A stretch of DNA of 64,000 bases from VXNE01 sp965200505 (GCA_965200505.1 OZ241343.1:1984001-2048000); one strand, 5' to 3'; counted from the first letter of the stretch, positions 16,479 to 24,666 are shown. Notes: a model not told the origin generated them from the letters alone. Numbers and translations are program-made.

Positions 16479-17813
16479 ATGGACCTGACGGCACACTGGG
16501 CTGGTTTTCTGGCCATCGGGGTATTCGTGGTCGCCTACTCCTTCGTGATTGCGGAGGAGTTCACCCACCTGCGGAAATCCATCCCGGTCATCTTGGGGGC
16601 TGGGATCATCTGGGTCATCATCGCGGCGCTTTACACCGGGCAGCCGGACCGCAGCGGCCCGGAGGAAGCCATTCGCCACTTCCTCATCGAGTTCGGCGAG
16701 CTGTTCCTGTTCCTGCTGTGCGCCATGACGTATGTGAACGCGATGACCGAGCGGCGTGTGTTCGACACCCTGCGGGCATGGCTCGTGGAGCGCGGGTTCA
16801 CGCTGCGCCAGCTCTTCTGGATCACCGGCGTCGTCAGTTTCTTCCTGTCGCCAATCATCGACAACCTGACGGCGGCGCTGGTGATGTGCGCGGTGGTGCT
16901 CGCCATCGGCAAGGGCAACCCGCGCTTCATCGGCTTGGGTTGCGTGAACATCGTGGTGGCCGCCAATGCCGGCGGCGCCTTCAGCCCGTTCGGCGACATC
17001 ACCACGTTGATGGTGTGGCAACGGGGCATCTTGGACTTCTTCACCTTCTTCTCGCTGTTCGTGCCATCCGTGGTCAACTACATCGTGCCGGCGGCGGTGA
17101 TGTCCTTCTTCGTGGGCGACGAACGGCCAGACGCCGAGACCGAGGTGGCGTTCATGCGGCGTGGCGCCAAGGTCATCATGGCGCTGTTCGGCTGCACCAT
17201 CGCCACCACCGTGTCGTTCCACAACTTCCTGCACTTGCCGCCGTTCCTCGGCATGATGACCGGCCTCGCCTACCTCAAGATCTACACCTACTTCCTCAAC
17301 CGCTCGCTGGCGCGGCAACTGCACATGCCAAGCCCCGGCGCCCGCGGCCCGGCCGACGCGGGGGTGGATAGCTTCCAGAACGTCGCGCGGGCCGAGTGGG
17401 ACACGCTGCTCTTCTTCTTCGGCGTCATCATGTGCGTGGGCGGCTTGGGCTTCATCGGCTATCTGGAAGTGGTGTCGCAAGTGATGTACGTGGATATGGG
17501 GCCCACCTTCGCCAACGTGATGGTGGGTGTGCTCTCGGCCATCGTGGACAACATCCCGGTGATGGTCGCCGTGCTGCAGATGCACCCGGAGATGGACGTG
17601 CAGCAGTGGCTGCTCGTCACGCTGACGGCCGGGGTGGGCGGCAGCATGCTCTCCATCGGCTCCGCGGCGGGGGTGGCCTTGATGGGGCAAGCGCGCGGGT
17701 TCTACACCTTCTTCGGGCACCTGAAGTGGATGCCCATCATCACCGTGGGTTACGCCGCGAGCATCTGGGTTCACTTCCTGGTGAACGGTTCGTATCAAGG
17801 CGTGGCGCCATGA
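16479..17813 (+). CDS. nhaD: Na+/H+ antiporter NhaD family
   Basis: 444 residues from ATG after an AAGGAA ribosome-binding site, with 11-13 predicted membrane helices. NhaD hallmarks are EEFTHLRKSIPVILGAGIIW near the N-terminus, SPIIDNLTAALVM, the re-entrant NAGGAFSPFGDITTLMVWQ, and a second VDNIPVMVAVLQ segment. Each half carries the conserved Asp used in cation exchange. NhaD exports sodium (or lithium) for protons at the inner membrane and is common in marine gammaproteobacteria. The 292 bp upstream contain no gene; a TTGGCA near 16390 is a weak -35 candidate. A cytochrome b561 gene follows by 64 bp. Confidence 0.92.
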   Translation: MDLTAHWAGFLAIGVFVVAYSFVIAEEFTHLRKSIPVILGAGIIWVIIAALYTGQPDRSGPEEAIRHFLIEFGELFLFLLCAMTYVNAMTERRVFDTLRAWLVERGFTLRQLFWITGVVSFFLSPIIDNLTAALVMCAVVLAIGKGNPRFIGLGCVNIVVAANAGGAFSPFGDITTLMVWQRGILDFFTFFSLFVPSVVNYIVPAAVMSFFVGDERPDAETEVAFMRRGAKVIMALFGCTIATTVSFHNFLHLPPFLGMMTGLAYLKIYTYFLNRSLARQLHMPSPGARGPADAGVDSFQNVARAEWDTLLFFFGVIMCVGGLGFIGYLEVVSQVMYVDMGPTFANVMVGVLSAIVDNIPVMVAVLQMHPEMDVQQWLLVTLTAGVGGSMLSIGSAAGVALMGQARGFYTFFGHLKWMPIITVGYAASIWVHFLVNGSYQGVAP

Positions 17814-17877
17814 CGGCGGCTTGGCGCACCGGGCATGGGGCCAAGCCAGCGCCACGGCGTGACACGCTGACTTCGAC

Positions 17878-18573
17878 TTGAGCGACGCCCCCACCAAACA
17901 CGAAGCTCCCAGCACCCGCGTTTGGGACTTGCCGCTCAGGTTGTGGCATTGGAGCTTCGCCACCTGCGTGGCGTTTTCGCTCTACACCGGCCTCGCCGGC
18001 GACTTCAGCCTCATGGAATGGCATCAACGCAGCGGTTTCGCCGTGCTCGCGCTGTTGGCGTTCCGCCTCGGCTGGAGCGCATGGGGCGGGCGCTACGCGA
18101 GGCTCGGCCGCTATGTGACGACGCCCCGGCGGCTCGCCGCATGGTTCGCCGACGCACTCCGACAGCGCCGCCCGCCATCCCTCGGTGAAGGCCGGCCGGA
18201 AGACCCCCACACCGCCCCCGGCATCGCCCTCGTGGTGTTGCTGTTCCTAGCCGTCGCCACCCAAGCGCTGACGGGGCTCTTCGCCACGGACGACATCTTC
18301 ATCGAGGGGCCGCTGCACCGCCATGTGGAAGACGAAGTGGCCGCCACGATGAACTGGGTTCACCACCGGGCGTTCTGGATCGTGCTGGCGCTCATCGGTA
18401 CGCACTTGGCGGCCCACGCCACCTACGCGGCGTTCAAGGACGCCACACCCCTTTCGATGATTACGGGCCGCAAGGCCGCTGACGTGCCGGCCACGGGGCA
18501 GCACCTGTTGCGGGGTGTCGCCACGCTGGCCGGAGCGGCGGCGCTGATCTACGTCGCGTCTCTGGCGGTCTAG
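17878..18573 (+). CDS. Cytochrome b561-like membrane protein (diheme)
   Basis: 231 residues from a TTG start (no ATG or clear Shine-Dalgarno site is available at the right place). It has four main membrane helices. Candidate heme ligands sit where b-type cytochromes place them: RLWHWSFATC in helix 1, EWHQRSGF at the start of helix 2, NWVHHRAFWIVLALIGTHLAAH in helices 3-4, and LHRHVED before helix 3. Members of this family carry electrons between quinol and periplasmic partners, often a c-type cytochrome. A cytochrome c-prime gene lies 1.9 kb away on the other strand, but no direct link is shown. The start codon is the least certain part. Confidence 0.82.
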   Translation: MSDAPTKHEAPSTRVWDLPLRLWHWSFATCVAFSLYTGLAGDFSLMEWHQRSGFAVLALLAFRLGWSAWGGRYARLGRYVTTPRRLAAWFADALRQRRPPSLGEGRPEDPHTAPGIALVVLLFLAVATQALTGLFATDDIFIEGPLHRHVEDEVAATMNWVHHRAFWIVLALIGTHLAAHATYAAFKDATPLSMITGRKAADVPATGQHLLRGVATLAGAAALIYVASLAV

Positions 18574-18637
18574 CGGCCAATCGTCCCTACGCCACGCCTT
18601 GTGGCTTCCTTGCATGCGATCTTCTGATGCCACTTAG

Positions 18638-18705
18638 GGCCAAAAAGTGGCCATTTCCTGTTTGATAGGCCATATTTTACTCGTACATATGGCCAAAAAT
18701 GGCTA
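18638..18705. promoter_or_regulatory. AT-rich operator region with GGCC-A/T-GGCC palindromes before the XRE gene
   Basis: Two similar inverted repeats, GGCCAAAAAGTGGCC (18638-18652) and TGGCCAAAAATGGCTA (18690-18705), with a further GGCC half-site near 18668, stand out in an AT-rich 200-bp gap. They lie 70-140 bp before the HTH gene at 18777 and are good candidates for autorepressor binding. Confidence 0.55.
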
Positions 18706-18776
18706 TGAACTGACTATTTGTCACTTTTGACTAGCCGTTTACCTTGCCACCTACCGATTCAACGGAGGCGGAGTAG

Positions 18777-19544
18777 ATGATCCGACCCGACCAGCTTAAA
18801 GCGTTGCGCAAGCGACAAGGGCTCTCGCTAGAGCAGCTAGCCGAGCAGTCGAGAGTGGGCAAGCGCACGATTCAGCGGATAGAGAAAGGCGAAGTCGGCA
18901 CTCCTCGCGGCCACACCGCCAAGCAGCTAGCGAAGGCTCTCGGCGTGAAACCTGCGGAGCTCGCGGAAGAACCGAGTCCGGGCGGCGAGCCCGTTCGAGT
19001 ACAAGATGTGCTCATGCCCGGCACTTGGCTCCAATACGAACTGATCGAGCGACGTTTCGGGGTCCGGTTCCGAGAAGTCATCGAGATGGCACCCCTCATG
19101 TTCGCCTTGCTTGCGGAGGAGAGCCTTGCATGGCGGCGGGAACAGCTTGGCAAACTTGAAGACGCGCTCGACGCGGCCTCGAAGCTGGCAGATGCGAGTT
19201 CTCTGCGCTTCGCTTCCGTCGGCATTTATCAAGCGGTGGAAGAACTGAACCTCGATGGAGATGCGAACCCGCTGCCCGATTATCTCCGGCATCTCGCAGC
19301 CGAAATCGAAGACGAACGTATCAGCGTGGGCCACGATGGCGCGATCCCCAACGTCCCGATGTACAGCGTTTACGAAGACGATCTGCGGCGCATTGCCGGC
19401 GGCTCCGAGCGTGCGCGGAACGCGTTGAAGAACGGCCTAGTAACGATCGCCGACATACCCGATGAACTGCTGGACGAGGACGCTCCTGAAGAGCGGGCAG
19501 CCTGGATTGAGAACAGGGCCTCCGAGTACTACGGCTCGCGGTGA
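18777..19544 (+). CDS. XRE-family HTH regulator, probable antitoxin partner
   Basis: 255 residues. The N-terminal ~60 residues form a helix-turn-helix (LKALRKRQGLSLEQLAEQS, RTIQRIEKGE) with AKALGVKPAELAE as the last helices. The rest is an acidic helical domain I do not recognise, ending IENRASEYYGSR. It is followed by a small DUF4258-type gene 13 bp downstream, and two strong hairpins end the pair, so the two genes form a discrete unit. Palindromes upstream suggest autoregulation. The arrangement resembles a toxin-antitoxin operon, though the long regulator is unusual for that role. Confidence 0.75.
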   Translation: MIRPDQLKALRKRQGLSLEQLAEQSRVGKRTIQRIEKGEVGTPRGHTAKQLAKALGVKPAELAEEPSPGGEPVRVQDVLMPGTWLQYELIERRFGVRFREVIEMAPLMFALLAEESLAWRREQLGKLEDALDAASKLADASSLRFASVGIYQAVEELNLDGDANPLPDYLRHLAAEIEDERISVGHDGAIPNVPMYSVYEDDLRRIAGGSERARNALKNGLVTIADIPDELLDEDAPEERAAWIENRASEYYGSR

Positions 19545-19556
19545 GGAGGCGCAACA

Positions 19557-19856
19557 ATGAACCTGTCCTATTGCGATCATGCCAGCACCCGCATACGCCA
19601 GCGTGGCTTCAGCGAGAGCGACGTCGAGTTGATCGTGCGGCTCGGCACCCAAGTGGAGGACGGCGCGTTACTCCTTCGTGAGCAGGATGTGGATCGGGAA
19701 ATCCGCGATCTCGAGCGCCAGAAACAGCGCCTTCACCGACTCAAGAACGCCAAGGTGGTGGTCAATGGTGAAACGGTCGTGACGGTCTATCGGGCCGGCA
19801 AGAGCAGCCAACGAACGACCTTGAGAAGGGCAAGAGAAGGCGGTTGGGGCGCATAG
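19557..19856 (+). CDS. DUF4258-like small protein, possible toxin
   Basis: 99 residues. The start LSYCDHASTRIRQRGFSESD, followed by VELIVRLGTQVED and a later VVVNGETVVTVYRAGK strand, matches the DUF4258 layout. DUF4258 proteins have been linked to RNase-like toxin folds in comparative work, but the activity of this one is unknown. It sits 13 bp after an XRE regulator and before a strong terminator, which fits a type II toxin-antitoxin pair with the antitoxin first. No paralogue is in the window. Confidence 0.62.
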   Translation: MNLSYCDHASTRIRQRGFSESDVELIVRLGTQVEDGALLLREQDVDREIRDLERQKQRLHRLKNAKVVVNGETVVTVYRAGKSSQRTTLRRAREGGWGA

Positions 19857-19863
19857 CCCGCCC

Positions 19864-19898
19864 AAGGCCGCCCTCCCGTGCCGAATAGTGGCGGCCTT
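19864..19898. terminator. Hairpin after the XRE/DUF4258 pair (9-bp arms)
   Basis: Perfect 9-bp arms at 19864-19872 and 19890-19898 enclose a 17-nt loop, starting 8 bp after the stop codon at 19856. No T run follows, so it may act with the stronger hairpin downstream. Confidence 0.5.
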
Positions 19899-19918
19899 CC
19901 AGCAGGTTGTAACGGTGC

Positions 19919-19960
19919 AACGCCGGTGTTAGCGCCCAAGCACTAACGCCGGCGTTTTCT
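19919..19960 (+). terminator. Strong rho-independent terminator
   Basis: A 14-bp stem (19919-19932 with 19943-19956, one G-T pair) and a 10-nt loop are followed by TTCT; TTTT spans 19955-19958. It ends the XRE/DUF4258 transcript and separates it from the converging NHLP gene. Confidence 0.75.
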
Positions 19961-20007
19961 CGCCTGTCGGCAGAGGGGGCTAGACGGTGCCCCTGCTTCG
20001 CACCGCC

Positions 20008-20331
20008 CTATTCGTGGAAGTACCAACTACCATCGGGATTGCGGTGCCCATGTTCGATGCTCTGTCCGTACGAGTCCTTAATGGTGTGGCCGGCGGCGAC
20101 CGTTTCAAGGTCAGCGTCGGTCAACGCGGGGCTGGGCGGCAGCACCAAGTGCGCCTTCGTCGCCGTTTCCTCGTGGACATGCACCGCCACGGATTGCGGC
20201 AGTTCGAAGCCCAACGCCTCCTTGATGGCGGCGCCGGGGTCGCGGACGAGCCGCGCCCGGAAGTCGGTGTCCGCGGCGGCCTTGCCGATCAGTTCCGCCC
20301 GCAGTTCCTCGTGGCTCTTTGCGTTTGCCAT
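20008..20331 (-). CDS. NHLP leader-type RiPP precursor (copy 3)
   Basis: 107 residues from ATG at 20331 after GAAGGAGACACC. The leader has SHEELRAELIGKAAADTDFR, DPGAAIKEALGFELP, VAVHVHEETATKAHLVLPP and DADLETVAAGH, the same plan as the pair at 14.4-15.3 kb. The tail (TIKDSYGQSIEHGHRN then PDGSWYFHE) is again His- and aromatic-rich and free of Cys. A GGTATAGT -10-like box lies ~75 bp upstream; there is no G tract here. Neighbours are a DUF4258 protein and cytochrome c-prime, with no RiPP enzymes. Confidence 0.78.
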   Translation of the reverse strand: MANAKSHEELRAELIGKAAADTDFRARLVRDPGAAIKEALGFELPQSVAVHVHEETATKAHLVLPPSPALTDADLETVAAGHTIKDSYGQSIEHGHRNPDGSWYFHE

Positions 20332-20447
20332 GCTGGTGTCTCCTTCAACCTCTGGTGTTTCCGTACTGCGGCGCGTGTCGTGGTACAGCGCCGCGAGACG
20401 GGCCACTATACCGCATCTGCGGCCGAACCCGCGCCGCCGATGCGTCG

Positions 20448-20891
20448 TCACTGCGCCCGGTAGTCGTCGTGACAGCCCTTGCAGGCTTGGCCGAGTTGTT
20501 GCGCGGCGGGGCCGATGCCGTCGCCGGCGGCCACGGCCGCGGCCAAACCGGTCGCTGCGCTCTCGAAGGCGGCGAGCTTGGCGGCGAAATCCTCCGGGTT
20601 CTCCCAAATCTCCGGCCGGGCGTCCGTGTCTTCACCGGAGCCGGCCGGGAACAGTGACGGCGCGATTTTCGCCAACGCCGCCAAGGCGTCGGCATGCACC
20701 GGCAGATGCGCGGTGTGCGGCACCTTCCCCTGCAGGACGCCGAAGAAGCCCGCGGTGTGGCCGCCGATGGCCTTCATCGTTTCCACGCGGTAATCCGCCG
20801 CGTCCTCGTCCTGCGCCGCCATCGGCCACGCCAGCAGCGCGAGCGAAGCGACAATGGCCAGACGGAACGTGCGGGTGAAAAGTGCTCGCAT
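20448..20891 (-). CDS. Cytochrome c-prime (class II c-type cytochrome)
   Basis: 147 residues from ATG at 20891 after CAGGAGACA. A signal peptide (LAIVASLALLAWPMAAQ) is followed by a four-helix protein: RVETMKAIGGHTAGFFGVLQGK, a Pro-rich link, EDFAAKLAAFESAATGL, and the C-terminal heme site CKGCHDDYR. The late single CxxCH near the C-terminus is diagnostic of class II cytochrome c. The protein works in the periplasm, where family members bind NO or buffer electrons. The usual family length is ~150, so it is complete. It is transcribed with or just before the NHLP gene at 20331. Confidence 0.9.
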   Translation of the reverse strand: MRALFTRTFRLAIVASLALLAWPMAAQDEDAADYRVETMKAIGGHTAGFFGVLQGKVPHTAHLPVHADALAALAKIAPSLFPAGSGEDTDARPEIWENPEDFAAKLAAFESAATGLAAAVAAGDGIGPAAQQLGQACKGCHDDYRAQ

Positions 20892-21006
20892 GGGGATGTC
20901 TCCTGTTTCGACGGCATCTAGGACGCCATCTTTACTGTTGTGCCGCCCGTTGTCCAGTCCGCACCGCCGGTGTACGCTGCGCCTGCTTGTCGGGGAGATC
21001 GTGTCA

Positions 21007-21678
21007 ATGGGGATTCTTGGGATCACGAACCGCACCGAGAACTGGAAGACCGCTCAGACCTTTGCGCCGTTCATCGGCAACCAGTTCGCTTTGCGACTTC
21101 TGGCAGGGCAACTGTTGGATGATCCTCTCGACCACGAAGAAGAGGTGAACCTTGAGCTGTTCTGGACGGGTGGCCGAGATTACTTGGATGCCGCCGATAC
21201 CAAACCGGAGCCGCGGGACTTAGCTGATGCTTACGATCACTACTTCCGTGACCTGCGTGATGAGATCGTAAAGTTCCAAGGAGACTCATCCAAGACTTTT
21301 CGATCTTTGCAGCCACACAACTACCGCGTTGACGGCGAGAACGCGAAGAAGTTGCTCGATCATTTCAAGAACACTGAATTCGACATCGTGCTTGAAACTT
21401 CTGAGCACCTGTTCATCGGAGAGGCCAAGGACGAATCCGGGTTTGGAACGGATGGCAACCTGGTTCTCGTGCATCAACTCATCCGCCAGTATGTGATTGC
21501 ACAGATCCTAGCGCGTCTCGTGGCGGAAGACAGAGACGAGCGACCCAAGAGCATTGTCCCCTTTGTGGTAGCTCCCGAGGGCAAGAAGTTAGCAAGCCTC
21601 AGAAACACGGCTCAGATCAAATTCATGATCGACCAGAAGTATCTCAAGGAGAGCAACATCCTCTCTTGGGGGAGTTAG
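21007..21678 (+). CDS. Unrecognised protein with a PD-(D/E)XK-like nuclease signature
   Basis: 223 residues from ATG at 21007; a GTG at 21001 is an alternative. I do not recognise the family. The segment FDIVLETSEHLFIGEAKDES, with Asp followed ~15 residues later by E-A-K, has the spacing of a PD-(D/E)XK nuclease core. It is followed by VHQLIRQYVIAQILARLV and a strand IVPFVVAPEGK. The protein is acidic and soluble, with codon usage richer in A/T than its neighbours, which suggests transfer. It converges with the DUF2779 nuclease gene, overlapping by 4 bp. A defence role is possible but unproven. Confidence 0.55.
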   Translation: MGILGITNRTENWKTAQTFAPFIGNQFALRLLAGQLLDDPLDHEEEVNLELFWTGGRDYLDAADTKPEPRDLADAYDHYFRDLRDEIVKFQGDSSKTFRSLQPHNYRVDGENAKKLLDHFKNTEFDIVLETSEHLFIGEAKDESGFGTDGNLVLVHQLIRQYVIAQILARLVAEDRDERPKSIVPFVVAPEGKKLASLRNTAQIKFMIDQKYLKESNILSWGS

Positions 21679-23219
21679 CCTCGCTCCCCTAGGCGTGCCC
21701 ACCAGCCGCTAATTCGCCGCCAAAGCCAAAACCGACGAGGCTTAGCCAACCCCACCAACGCCTTGCGCAATTCCAACGTCGCCAAGGTGTCGCGGGCGCA
21801 GTAGGCGCGGAGATCGGCGAAGGTTTGCCGGCGTTGCGCGTCGTCGTCGTTGGCGAGGGCGCGTTGGTAGAAGGTTCCGGCGGAGTAGCCGTCGGCCACG
21901 GCTAGGTCATCGTAGCCCAGCTTGGGCACCAAGGCCGGCAGCACGCTCTTGAGGGAGAACGAGCCGCGGAAATCGGGATGGTAGCAATACTTAGACACTA
22001 CCTTGTGGAGGTCGCACAACCGTGCCTCGATGGCGGCAAGGGCCGCGGCTCGATGCGGAACCGCCGCCGCTAGACCCTGCAGCATCTGGCGCTCGAAGTG
22101 GGAGTAGACGCAGATGCTGCCCTCCGCTCCAAGGGCGTCAAGCAAGCGTTCCGTCAGCACCGGGCGGGGGTCGTCATCGCCTTCGTGCAGGTAGTCCGCA
22201 TGGGCGGGTGGTTGGGCGTCGCGCTCGGTGTGTACAGAGAACAAGAACGGAATTTGGTCATAGGGCCGGGTGCCGGCGAAACGGGGAATGGCGGGTGCGA
22301 ACGTCTCGAAATCCAAATGCCGCACAGGTGGCTTGATGGCCGCCAATTCGTTGCTCAAGCCGTCACTTAGCTGGATGCGCTTTTGCCGCACCGCCTTGCG
22401 CACGATCTGTTGCCGGGCACTGAGCGGAAAGTCCTCTGGAACGTCCTTCACCTCGTTGATGCCGGCGGCCAGCAAGTCTTCACGGCGAGTCGCGTTGAGC
22501 CGGGGCAGCTCGTTGATGCCGTGGTCGGGCCAAACCACGTTGCGGGTGCAGTGGGCATAGTAGGGGCAGTCGTAGGGTTTGAAGCAGTGTTCTCCGGGCT
22601 CGACAGCCGGTGCCGCTGGCGCCGCGAGCATGGTGTGCATGGCAGCCGCCTCGTTCCCGATGGCGGGCAACAATTCGGTGGCCGCTTCAAGAACGGGATG
22701 GAGCTTGAAGAGCGCATCCACATCCAGCCGGACGCCGTCGTAAACATAGCCGCGATTTAGGATGAGCAGGCCTGCATCGCGCACGTCCAACCCGGTGCCC
22801 CGCAGCACCCAAAGCTGTATCGCCACGTCCTGAACATAAACCGCCCTGAGCCTGGTAGAGGACTTCACCTCGATAAGCCGCCAGCCCCCATCCGGTAGCC
22901 GTTCCAACACATCGGCCCGCACCAACACATCCTGATGTTCAAACGCCGCCTCAAAGAGCGCCGGTGCCGTGTCCGCCGCGATGGCTTGCCGCGTTTCCTC
23001 CAACGCCTCTGGCACATGCTCATGGTCGTGCGCGACAAGATGCCCGCCGGGATGGCGCTGGCAGGCCAGTTCACCCACTTCGTGCCCGGTGTCGAAGATG
23101 AATTGCAGCGCCTCGCTGGCCGGCGCGGCCAGTTCCGGGGCATGGAAGCGATGCCAAAGGCGCAGATGGCACTGCTTGCCATTGAGGTAGGTGGATTTGG
23201 ATAGGCGGGGGTGAGACAC
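21675..23219 (-). CDS. DUF2779 protein: Cas4/RecB-like N-terminus plus exonuclease-like C-terminus
   Basis: 514 residues. The N-terminal ~230 residues have a PD-(D/E)XK plan: FDTGHEVGELA, then VRADVLERL and LIEVKSSTRLRAVYVQDVA (E-x-K), and a cysteine cluster around FKPYDCPYYAHC that with an earlier Cys could hold an iron-sulfur cluster as in Cas4. The C-terminal DUF2779 part begins at VRHLDFETFAPAIP (DEDD-like Asp/Glu) and continues with YSHFERQMLQGL and a late CARDTLATLELRKAL. Such proteins are probable nucleases acting on DNA or RNA; no specific role is established. No CRISPR array or cas gene is nearby. Confidence 0.8.
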   Translation of the reverse strand: MSHPRLSKSTYLNGKQCHLRLWHRFHAPELAAPASEALQFIFDTGHEVGELACQRHPGGHLVAHDHEHVPEALEETRQAIAADTAPALFEAAFEHQDVLVRADVLERLPDGGWRLIEVKSSTRLRAVYVQDVAIQLWVLRGTGLDVRDAGLLILNRGYVYDGVRLDVDALFKLHPVLEAATELLPAIGNEAAAMHTMLAAPAAPAVEPGEHCFKPYDCPYYAHCTRNVVWPDHGINELPRLNATRREDLLAAGINEVKDVPEDFPLSARQQIVRKAVRQKRIQLSDGLSNELAAIKPPVRHLDFETFAPAIPRFAGTRPYDQIPFLFSVHTERDAQPPAHADYLHEGDDDPRPVLTERLLDALGAEGSICVYSHFERQMLQGLAAAVPHRAAALAAIEARLCDLHKVVSKYCYHPDFRGSFSLKSVLPALVPKLGYDDLAVADGYSAGTFYQRALANDDDAQRRQTFADLRAYCARDTLATLELRKALVGLAKPRRFWLWRRISGWWARLGERG

Positions 23220-23297
23220 AGTGCCAGTCTAGGGCATCAGACCGCCTTCAGGTGGCTCTGGCGTCGCAAGCGACATGGAGACATCGTTGGGCATGGC

Positions 23298-23774
23298 CTA
23301 TGGCCGATTCGCCAAGAGCGCCTCCAACTCCGCCAATGCTTCAAGGTCCTTCGGCCGTCCCGCAGCCCGTTTGGCGCGGATGAGAGCGGGCAGGTCCAAG
23401 CATCGACATCGGTGCCCAAAGATCTCCACTTCGACGGTGTGCGGCAGCAGCGCTTGGTAGTCGCCGCCGCCGGGGATTTCGCCGAGCAGATCGATGTCGC
23501 CAATCGCCGTTGTGAGCGTGAAGTTCAAGCCGCGCATGATGGTCGCTGCAGACCACTCGAACGGTAGGCCCTCCGGTGCGCCTCGCAGATACGGTTTGTG
23601 CGGCCGCAGCGCTTCGGCGAGGCACTCGACGTTGCGCGGTTCTCGCGAGTAAACCAAATCCACGTCTTGCGTCAGCCGTGCCGAGCCGTGAACCACCGCA
23701 GCCAAGCCGCCAACCACGATGCTGTCCACACCGGCATCCTCGAACGCGCGCAGCACGGCGCGGAAGTTAATCAA
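23298..23774 (-). CDS. Nucleotidyltransferase (DUF6036/AbiEii-like), probable toxin
   Basis: 158 residues from TTG at 23774, overlapping the previous stop as TTGA. The polymerase-beta fold signature GGLAAVVHGSARLTQDVDLVY (GG followed by Asp-x-Asp) is clear, followed by LNFTLTTAIGDIDLLGEI and a C-terminal KRAAGRPKDLEALAELEAL typical of DUF6036-like proteins. The family includes AbiEii-type toxins that transfer nucleotides to tRNA. The small gene just upstream recurs beside such transferases and could be its antitoxin. The pair sits at the end of the gyrA-lapA block. Confidence 0.78.
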   Translation of the reverse strand: MINFRAVLRAFEDAGVDSIVVGGLAAVVHGSARLTQDVDLVYSREPRNVECLAEALRPHKPYLRGAPEGLPFEWSAATIMRGLNFTLTTAIGDIDLLGEIPGGGDYQALLPHTVEVEIFGHRCRCLDLPALIRAKRAAGRPKDLEALAELEALLANRP

Positions 23775-23950
23775 AGACCCGCCTTCCGGCCGGCCCGCCG
23801 CGCTTCCTCCGCCAAGCGCTGCAATGCCATCAGGTTGCACACTCTTTCATCCACCGAACGGCGCAGGTTCTCGCGCAGCAGCGTCATGTCGATGTCGCGC
23901 TTGTAGGCTTCGACCACTGGGTCTGGCTCGAACTCGCTCTTGCGGGACAT
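23771..23950 (-). CDS. Small partner protein of the nucleotidyltransferase
   Basis: 59 residues, ATG at 23950. The protein begins MSRKSEFEPDPVVEAYKRDI and continues DMTLLRENLRRSVDERVCN and LMALQRLAEEARRAGRKAG. Very similar short proteins are commonly found directly before DUF6036-type nucleotidyltransferases. The stop TGA overlaps the TTG start of that gene, so translation is coupled. It starts 1 bp after the stop of lapA. It is helical and charged, and an antitoxin role is inferred from position and size only. Confidence 0.65.
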   Translation of the reverse strand: MSRKSEFEPDPVVEAYKRDIDMTLLRENLRRSVDERVCNLMALQRLAEEARRAGRKAGL

Positions 23951-23951
23951 C

Positions 23952-24260
23952 TCATGCCTCCCGTGGCGGCGCTTCGAGGGCGGCGGCCGGTGATGGCCCG
24001 GATTGGTTCGCTCGAAGTTCGCGCCGCAGCCTTCGCTCCGTGGTGCGGGCGCGCAGCCGAGTGATGGCGCCCAGGCAGAAGCTCACCAAGGCGCCGGCGG
24101 CGAAGGCGGCCAGCAGCCAAACGAACACCGGTGCCGGCGGCGTCTCCCAAGCCAGCAAGCGTAGCTGCACGGGCGTGGCGTTATCGATGAGGAGCAGCGC
24201 GGAAAGCCCTGCCAGCGCCAAGCCGGCTGCCAGCCACAGGAGGCGCTTCAGCCACTTCAT
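23952..24260 (-). CDS. lapA: LapA family inner-membrane protein (lipopolysaccharide assembly)
   Basis: 102 residues with two membrane helices (LLWLAAGLALAGLSALLLI and a second around VFVWLLAAFAAGALVSFCLG) separated by NATPVQLRLLAWETPPAP, the LapA/DUF1049 pattern. LapA works with LapB to control LpxC levels in E. coli. It follows ihfB, the usual gammaproteobacterial order. No lapB follows; instead a nucleotidyltransferase pair begins 1 bp later, so the block may have been interrupted here. Confidence 0.85.
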   Translation of the reverse strand: MKWLKRLLWLAAGLALAGLSALLLIDNATPVQLRLLAWETPPAPVFVWLLAAFAAGALVSFCLGAITRLRARTTERRLRRELRANQSGPSPAAALEAPPREA

Positions 24261-24297
24261 CCGCTCAAGCCGTCATCGCCGGCGGCGTCCCGCGCCC

Positions 24298-24636
24298 TCA
24301 AGCGTGGTCGGCGGCGCCGGTGCCCAGCGTGGTCGGGGCGTTTGCCAATTGCCGCTGCATCCCTGCGTTCACCCGTTCGCGCAGCGCCTTGCCGGGCTTG
24401 AAGCGCAGCGTGTATTTGCCGCCCAAGCCAACCACTTCGCCGGTGCGGGGATTGCGGCCGATGCGCGGCGGCCGATAGGTCAAGGAAAAGCTGCCGAAGC
24501 CTCGCACTTCGATGCGGCCACCGCCCGCGAGCGTCCCGGACATCTGCTCCAAGAGCGTCTTCACGGAGAGCTCCACGTCGTGCTGAGCCAGCTTGTTGGA
24601 GCCCGCGAGGTACTCGATGAGTTCTGAGCGCGTCAC
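24298..24636 (-). CDS. ihfB: Integration host factor beta subunit
   Basis: 112 residues. It has MTRSELIEYLAGSNKLAQHD, VKTLLEQMSGTLAGGGRIEV, RGFGSFSLTYRPPRIGRNPR and GEVVGLGGKYTLRFKPGK, the full HU/IHF fold with the DNA-intercalating Pro in the beta arm. The position directly after rpsA is the conserved place of ihfB. IHF bends DNA and acts as a heterodimer with IhfA, which is not in the window. The C-terminal extension after RVNAGMQRQLAN is about 15 residues longer than in E. coli. Confidence 0.93.
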   Translation of the reverse strand: MTRSELIEYLAGSNKLAQHDVELSVKTLLEQMSGTLAGGGRIEVRGFGSFSLTYRPPRIGRNPRTGEVVGLGGKYTLRFKPGKALRERVNAGMQRQLANAPTTLGTGAADHA

Positions 24637-24666
24637 GCCGTCAACGCCGCCGGACGGGGGAGCGGA

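Noticed and set aside
20008..20607. Long N-terminal extension of NHLP gene 3
   Set aside because: The extension is Arg-rich shadow sequence; the ATG at 20331 has a good ribosome-binding site and the family start.
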